NCBI RefSeq assembly: GCF_034043515.1
Contig: NZ_CP138214.1
Span: 5,153,501-5,217,500, forward strand
Source of the DNA: Pseudomonas sp. MUP55
Lineage (GTDB): Bacteria; Pseudomonadota; Gammaproteobacteria; Pseudomonadales; Pseudomonadaceae
Length of the DNA stretch: 64,000 bases
Direction of reading: 5' to 3'
Below the pieces are notes generated by a model. The model saw nothing but the letters and a program-made list of their open reading frames with translations, had not been told where the DNA came from and made no database searches. Shown piece by piece: positions 59,274 through 64,000 of the stretch (the stretch's first letter is position 1; every line of letters begins with the position of its first letter). Position numbers and translations under genes: made by a program.

Positions 59274-59906
59274 ATGAGCACGCCAACCTACAGCCGCTTG
59301 AACAAAGACGACGCCATCGTTCTGCTGGTCGACCACCAGACTGGCCTGATTTCCCTGGTGCAGGACTTCTCGCCCAACGAGTTCAAGAACAACGTGCTGG
59401 CCCTGGCGGACCTGGCCAAGTTCTTCAACCTGCCGACCATCCTCACCACCAGCTTCGAACAAGGCCCCAACGGCCCGCTGGTGCCGGAGTTGAAGGAGAT
59501 GTTCCCGGACGCGCCGTATATCGCCCGACCTGGCCAGATCAATGCCTGGGATAACGAAGACTTCGTCAAGGCGATCAAGGCCACCGGCCGCAAGCAAATC
59601 ATCATTGCCGGCGTGGTAACCGATGTGTGCGTGGCGTTCCCGACCTTGTCGGCGCTGGCGGAAGGGTTTGAAGTGTTTGTGGTGACCGATGCATCGGGCA
59701 CGTTCAACACCACCGTGCAACAAGCGGCCTGGAGCCGAATGACCCAGGCGGGTGCGCAGCTGATGAACTGGTTCTCGGTGGCGTGCGAGCTGCACCGCGA
59801 CTGGCGCAACGATATCGAAGGCCTGGGGAATTTGTTGTCGCAGCGCATTCCCAACTATCGCAACCTGATGAATGGGTATGCGGCGCAGACGGCGCAGCAG
59901 AAGTAA
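59274..59906 (+). CDS. ycaC: Isochorismatase-family hydrolase, YcaC type
   Basis: 210-residue cysteine hydrolase. Asp20 (LLVDHQTGL) and Cys119 (VVTDVCVAFPTL) of the catalytic triad are visible; the sequence resembles YcaC of E. coli and P. aeruginosa, an octameric enzyme of unknown substrate. It is separated from the DUF35 gene by 104 bases with no copy of the TetR palindrome, so it is probably independently regulated. Confidence 0.9.
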   Translation: MSTPTYSRLNKDDAIVLLVDHQTGLISLVQDFSPNEFKNNVLALADLAKFFNLPTILTTSFEQGPNGPLVPELKEMFPDAPYIARPGQINAWDNEDFVKAIKATGRKQIIIAGVVTDVCVAFPTLSALAEGFEVFVVTDASGTFNTTVQQAAWSRMTQAGAQLMNWFSVACELHRDWRNDIEGLGNLLSQRIPNYRNLMNGYAAQTAQQK

Positions 59907-59924
59907 TTAAGCCCGGTTTGATGA

Positions 59925-59950
59925 TAAGCCTGCCCTCAAAAGCAGGCTTA
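59925..59950. terminator. Bidirectional hairpin between ycaC and yhcG
   Basis: TAAGCCTGC / GCAGGCTTA with an 8-base loop between the convergent genes. No strong T-run, but position suggests a shared terminator. Confidence 0.6.
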
Positions 59951-59967
59951 CGGCGCTTGAGCCGGTT

Positions 59968-60999
59968 CTACCCCGCCAGTTCTCTCTCTATCTGTTCAAT
60001 GCTGGGCAAGCTGGACTGCAGCTCTGCCGACAAAGACTCCACCCACTGATATTCCGCCACACCGATAGGCCGGTTGTTATCGCGTAACGCATATTCAGCC
60101 ACCACCTCATTTTTACCCTTACACAACAAGAGGCCAATGGTCGGACCATCCTGTGGGTGCTTCAGTTCGGCATCTACAGCCGCGAGATAGAAGCTCAACT
60201 TGCCTAGATGCTCGGGCTTGAATTTACCCGCCTTGAGTTCAATCACCACGTAGCAGCGCAATTTCAAGTGGTAAAACAACAGGTCGACGAAAAACTCATC
60301 ACCGCCAACATTCAGCAGTACTTGCCGGCCAACATAGGCAAAGCCTGCGCCCAACTCTAGTAGGAATTCAGTGACATGCTTGATCAAGGCATTTTCGATA
60401 TCACGCTCTTTCGCGTCCAAGCCCAGGCTTAGGAAGTCAAAGCGATAAGGGTCCTTGAGAGATTCTCGTGCCAGATCGGATTGGGCCTTGGGCAGATGGC
60501 TTTCGAAGTTGCTGACTGCCTTGCCACTGCGCTCAAGCAAGCAGTTTTCGATGTGCAGTACCAGCGTGTTACGTGACCAGTTGTGTTTAACTGCTTGGGT
60601 GATGTACCAACGACGTGTTTCCGGGCAGGGAAGCTTATCGAGCAACACCACGTTGTGCCCCCACGGCAATTGTGCAGCAGCCTGTTGCACAAATTCCGAA
60701 TCTGGCCATGCCTCGGCAAAAGCACGCATGTACTTGAGATTACGTGGCGAAAAGCCCTTGATGTCGGGAAACGCTGCCCGCAGATCCTGCGCAAGGCGGT
60801 CAATCACTTTGCTACCCCAGCCTTGATCGCTCTGACGGGCCAAAATTTCGCGTCCAATCTGCCAGTAGAGCAGCACTAATTCACGATTGACTGCTATTGA
60901 TGCTCGCTGCTGTGCGCTATGGATACGGCTCTTGAGGCATGTCAGCCAATCGGTGTAGCCATCAGGCGGCGCGTTTAAACCGATAGAGGCCTCGTTCAT
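59968..60999 (-). CDS. YhcG-like PDDEXK nuclease (DUF1016)
   Basis: 343 residues. The N-terminal DUF1016 domain (VLLYWQIGREILARQ, GFSPRNLKYMRAFAEAWP) precedes a PDDEXK nuclease domain with FFVDLLFYHLKLRCYVVIEL and catalytic Asp and ELK. Family members are found as orphan genes near restriction-modification and defence loci; the role is unsettled. Here no restriction partner is present. GC is lower than in neighbours, suggesting acquisition. It is convergent with ycaC. Confidence 0.88.
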   Translation of the reverse strand: MNEASIGLNAPPDGYTDWLTCLKSRIHSAQQRASIAVNRELVLLYWQIGREILARQSDQGWGSKVIDRLAQDLRAAFPDIKGFSPRNLKYMRAFAEAWPDSEFVQQAAAQLPWGHNVVLLDKLPCPETRRWYITQAVKHNWSRNTLVLHIENCLLERSGKAVSNFESHLPKAQSDLARESLKDPYRFDFLSLGLDAKERDIENALIKHVTEFLLELGAGFAYVGRQVLLNVGGDEFFVDLLFYHLKLRCYVVIELKAGKFKPEHLGKLSFYLAAVDAELKHPQDGPTIGLLLCKGKNEVVAEYALRDNNRPIGVAEYQWVESLSAELQSSLPSIEQIERELAG

Positions 61000-61386
61000 A
61001 TCTACCCACTCCTGTGTTTTCAGCAGGCTAGTCAGGCAGCCGGGCCGTCACAAGCGCTCTTGAATACTCAAAGAAGTGTCCCGCATGCCTTACAGAACGG
61101 TCCTGCTGGCACTTGCCGAGACCATTCCGGAGCGTCAATGCGCATAATCGGCTCATACAATGAGCCGAATAAACGTTTCATTCGGCTCACACAGCTACAT
61201 TCGCCCATGAATCATCCGCAGTGATCTGGCAGCGACCCAGTCACGCATGCTCACTGGCGCGACCGAGATGGCCGCAGCGCGCGTTACCAGGCCAATGCCA
61301 ACGGCGAATGACGCCCCCACCCATTTGCCCCGATTCCCCATGTCTGCTAGTGTCGCGCCGGTTTACCGTCTACCGGAATTGCCGCC
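61000..61386. other. Intergenic region between yhcG and xseB
   Basis: 387 bases without a supportable gene. It contains the double palindrome at 61149-61189, annotated separately, and must hold the promoters of yhcG and the xseB-ispA-dxs unit. Open frames entering from xseB in other frames are shadows. Confidence 0.6.
61149..61189. promoter_or_regulatory. Overlapping palindromes (operator-like)
   Basis: CGGCTCA-tacaa-TGAGCCG (61149-61167) shares its right arm with TGAGCCGAAT-N9-ATTCGGCTCA (61161-61189). The three arms can pair in two exclusive ways, and a TACAAT lies within the first loop. This looks like a tandem operator, but its regulator is not identified. Confidence 0.55.
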
Positions 61387-61629
61387 ATGGCCCGCAAAAA
61401 AGTTGCACTCGATTTCGAACAATCCCTCGCCGACCTGCAAGCCCTGGTCGAGCGTCTGGAGAACGGCGAGTTGTCGCTGGAAGACTCGCTGACGGCGTTT
61501 GAGCAAGGCATTGGCCTGACTCGCGACTGCCAGAGCGCGTTGGCGCAGGCTGAGCAGAAAGTGCAGGTATTGCTTGAACGCGACGGGGAGTTGGCTGAAG
61601 AACCTTTCGATGCGGAACAACCCGAATGA
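61387..61629 (+). CDS. xseB: Exodeoxyribonuclease VII small subunit
   Basis: 80-residue subunit: [20 protein letters not shown] and [14 protein letters not shown] are the family signature, followed by an acidic tail. It pairs with XseA, encoded elsewhere. It overlaps ispA by four bases (ATGA), the common xseB-ispA-dxs operon. Confidence 0.95.
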   Translation: MARKKVALDFEQSLADLQALVERLENGELSLEDSLTAFEQGIGLTRDCQSALAQAEQKVQVLLERDGELAEEPFDAEQPE

Positions 61630-62513
61630 TCGATGCGTATCAGGCCAGTAGCCAAGCCCGGGTGAACGCGGCGCTGGAGCCTTTGTTTGTTGCGCCAGGC
61701 CCGCAAATGAGCCGCCTTTACGACGCCATGCGCTACAGCGTGATGAATGGCGGCAAGCGCGTGCGCCCGTTGCTGGCGTATGCGGCGTGTGAAGCGCTGG
61801 GTGCGCCCGCTGAAGAAGCAAATGGCGCGGCCTGTGCGGTGGAACTGATCCACGCCTATTCCCTGGTACACGATGATCTGCCGGCAATGGACGACGACGA
61901 CCTGCGTCGCGGCCAGCCGACCACCCATAAAGCCTTTGACGAAGCCTATGCGATCCTGGCCGGTGACGGCCTGCAGAGCCTGGCGTTCAGCGCGTTGCTG
62001 GACCCGCGCTTGAGCCGCGTGAATGCCGAGATCCGCCTGCGTATGGTCACCGCCCTGGCGCTGGCGGCAGGCCCGGCCGGCATGGTCGGCGGCCAGGCGA
62101 TCGACATGGGTTCGGTCAGCCTCAAGCTGGACCAGAAAGCTCTGGAGCACATGCATCGCCACAAGACCGGCGCGCTGATCGAGGCCGCCGTGCACCTCGG
62201 CGCCCTGGCCAGCGGTCGGGCCGAGGCCGCGCAATTGGCGGCGCTGCAGACTTATTCGCAGGCTATCGGCCTGGCGTTTCAGGTGCAGGACGACATTCTA
62301 GACGTGGAAAGTGACACCGCGACCCTCGGCAAACGCCAGGGCGCCGATATCGCCCGGGACAAACCGACCTATCCTGCGCTGCTCGGGCTGGAAGCTGCCA
62401 AGGCGTATGCCCTGGAGCTGCGCGATCAGGCCCTGGACGCCCTGCGACCTTTCGACGCGGCGGCCGAGCCGTTGCGTGACCTGGCGCGGTATATCGTCGA
62501 ACGTCGGCACTGA
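61626..62513 (+). CDS. ispA: Farnesyl diphosphate synthase (geranyltranstransferase)
   Basis: 295-residue prenyltransferase. The first Asp-rich motif [14 protein letters not shown] and the second DDILDVESD are intact, with GGKRVRPLL near the N-terminus. It makes FPP for quinones, undecaprenyl-P and hopanoid-type products. Upstream coupled to xseB; dxs starts 110 bases downstream. Confidence 0.96.
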   Translation: MIDAYQASSQARVNAALEPLFVAPGPQMSRLYDAMRYSVMNGGKRVRPLLAYAACEALGAPAEEANGAACAVELIHAYSLVHDDLPAMDDDDLRRGQPTTHKAFDEAYAILAGDGLQSLAFSALLDPRLSRVNAEIRLRMVTALALAAGPAGMVGGQAIDMGSVSLKLDQKALEHMHRHKTGALIEAAVHLGALASGRAEAAQLAALQTYSQAIGLAFQVQDDILDVESDTATLGKRQGADIARDKPTYPALLGLEAAKAYALELRDQALDALRPFDAAAEPLRDLARYIVERRH

Positions 62514-62623
62514 TGCCTGCGGCGATCAGCGCCGCATATCGACCAAGTTCGCCCCCCTGCGTGGGCAGTTTGCGATGCTTGAGGTAAACTGCCGCCTCTT
62601 CTATACCTATAACGATTCGCCTG

Positions 62624-64000
62624 ATGCCCACGACGTTCCAAGAGATTCCCCGCAAGCGCCCGTCCACGCCCCTGCTCGACCGTGCTGCCACGCCGGACGG
62701 CCTGCGTCGACTGGGTGAAGCCGAGCTGGAAACCCTGGCCGATGAACTGCGCCTGGAATTGCTCTACACGGTCGGCCAGACCGGTGGGCATTTCGGTGCC
62801 GGGCTGGGCGTGATCGAGCTGACCATCGCCCTGCACTACGTATTCGACACCCCGGACGACCGGCTGGTGTGGGACGTGGGCCATCAGGCGTATCCGCATA
62901 AAATCCTCACTGGCCGTCGCGAACGCATGGCCAGCCTGCGCCAGAAGGACGGCATCGCCGCCTTCCCGCGTCGCTCCGAAAGCGAGTACGACACCTTTGG
63001 CGTCGGCCACTCCAGCACCTCGATCAGCGCAGCGCTGGGCATGGCGATTGCCGCCCGCCTGCAAAACAGTGATCGCAAGGCGATTGCGGTGATCGGCGAT
63101 GGCGCGCTGACCGCGGGCATGGCCTTCGAAGCCTTGAACCATGCGCCGGAAGTGGACGCCAACATGTTGGTGATCCTCAACGACAACGACATGTCGATTT
63201 CGCGAAACGTCGGCGGCCTGTCCAACTACCTGGCGAAGATCCTCTCCAGCCGCACCTACGCCAGCATGCGCGAAGGCAGCAAGAAAGTGCTGTCGCGTCT
63301 GCCCGGCGCGTGGGAAATCGCCCGTCGTACCGAAGAATATGCCAAGGGCATGCTGGTACCCGGCACGCTGTTCGAAGAGCTGGGCTGGAACTATATCGGC
63401 CCCATCGACGGCCATGACCTGCCGACCCTGATCGCCACGCTGCGCAATATGCGTGACCTCAAAGGCCCGCAGTTCCTGCATATCGTCACCAAAAAGGGCA
63501 AAGGCTTCGCGCCGGCGGAAGTCGACCCCATCGGCTACCACGCGATCACCAAGCTGGAACCACTGGACGCTCCAGCCGCCGCGCCGAAAAAGCCCAGCGG
63601 GCCGAAGTATTCCGGGGTGTTTGGCGAATGGCTGTGCGACATGGCCGCCGCCGACCCGCGCCTGGTGGGGGTGACTCCTGCAATGAAGGAAGGCTCCGAC
63701 CTGGTGGCCTTCAGCGAGCGTTTCCCGCTGCGTTACTTCGATGTAGCGATTGCCGAACAGCACGCAGTGACTTTCGCCGCCGGCATGGCCTGCGAAGGCG
63801 CCAAGCCGGTGGTCGCGATTTATTCGACCTTTTTGCAACGCGGTTATGACCAGTTGGTGCATGACGTGGCGGTGCAGAACCTTGACGTTCTGTTCGCCAT
63901 CGACCGCGCCGGCCTGGTGGGCGAAGACGGCCCGACCCACGCCGGCAGTTTCGACCTGTCCTACCTGCGCTGCATCCCCGGCATGCTGGTGATGACGCCC
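62624..64000 (+). CDS. dxs: 1-Deoxy-D-xylulose-5-phosphate synthase, N-terminal part
   Basis: 459 codons from ATG 62624 ([13 protein letters not shown]) to the window edge, still open; the full enzyme is about 630 residues. First enzyme of the MEP isoprenoid pathway, TPP-dependent. The TPP/metal site is [17 protein letters not shown]...[22 protein letters not shown] and [14 protein letters not shown] (with the catalytic His and Glu) are visible. It supplies precursors used by the neighbouring IspA. Confidence 0.96.
   Translation, partial: MPTTFQEIPRKRPSTPLLDRAATPDGLRRLGEAELETLADELRLELLYTVGQTGGHFGAGLGVIELTIALHYVFDTPDDRLVWDVGHQAYPHKILTGRRERMASLRQKDGIAAFPRRSESEYDTFGVGHSSTSISAALGMAIAARLQNSDRKAIAVIGDGALTAGMAFEALNHAPEVDANMLVILNDNDMSISRNVGGLSNYLAKILSSRTYASMREGSKKVLSRLPGAWEIARRTEEYAKGMLVPGTLFEELGWNYIGPIDGHDLPTLIATLRNMRDLKGPQFLHIVTKKGKGFAPAEVDPIGYHAITKLEPLDAPAAAPKKPSGPKYSGVFGEWLCDMAAADPRLVGVTPAMKEGSDLVAFSERFPLRYFDVAIAEQHAVTFAAGMACEGAKPVVAIYSTFLQRGYDQLVHDVAVQNLDVLFAIDRAGLVGEDGPTHAGSFDLSYLRCIPGMLVMTP

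Overview
This window is a chromosomal segment of a fluorescent pseudomonad, most likely the Pseudomonas fluorescens group. It is GC-rich with mostly C/G-ending codons. It carries the Pseudomonas REPIN repeat (arms beginning GTGGGAGGGGGCTTGC) eight times. From memory of P. aeruginosa PAO1, the gene order closely follows the PA3980-PA4044 stretch (miaB to dxs). No tRNA, rRNA, transposase, integrase or CRISPR array was seen.

Layout. 1-31.8 kb is conserved housekeeping DNA: the end of miaB; phoH-like/ybeY/corC/lnt; a ydcF-like gene; leuS-lptE-holA; a short arfA with a hairpin inside its coding sequence; a lytic transglycosylase; an LD-carboxypeptidase. A minus-strand envelope-growth and cofactor block follows (proA-nadD-rsfS-rlmH-mrdA-rodA-mltB-rlpA, then dacC, DUF493-lipB-lipA), with many stop/start overlaps. 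Next come a DNA glycosylase, a DedA-PAP2 fusion, a LON-domain protein, an lrgAB pair, a MaoC hydratase, a MORN-repeat caspase-like lipoprotein and a short-chain oxidoreductase. 31.8-39.3 kb is the conserved mpl-ubiX-yceK block flanked by two AT-richer strain-variable genes, a 1066-residue putative toxin/effector and a 360-residue unknown protein. 39.3-47.5 kb is an ethanolamine module: a sigma-54 activator, an aldehyde dehydrogenase with a readable -24/-12 promoter, a permease, eutBC and a GNAT gene. 47.5-50 kb holds dedA, mtfA and ppa.

50-61.3 kb is accessory DNA: an orphan S24/XRE repressor, a possible small RNA, a small Pseudomonas-type protein behind a strongly structured leader, and a six-gene cluster that I read as a new beta-amino acid degradation regulon. 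The cluster encodes an amino acid permease, a beta-phenylalanine-type aminotransferase, a TetR regulator, an acetoacetyl-CoA synthetase-like ligase, a thiolase-like protein and a DUF35 partner. A 19-bp palindrome before the ligase and a near copy before the permease look like TetR operators tying both halves together. ycaC and an orphan YhcG nuclease follow. The window ends in xseB-ispA-dxs, with dxs cut by the window edge.

How the genes work together: the 13-25 kb block supplies peptidoglycan elongation (PBP2/RodA, lytic enzymes, DacC) and lipoate/NAD/proline metabolism. The ethanolamine module turns ethanolamine into acetaldehyde, ammonia and acetate. The TetR cluster is predicted to take up a beta-amino acid, transaminate it to a beta-keto acid, activate that with CoA and cleave it.
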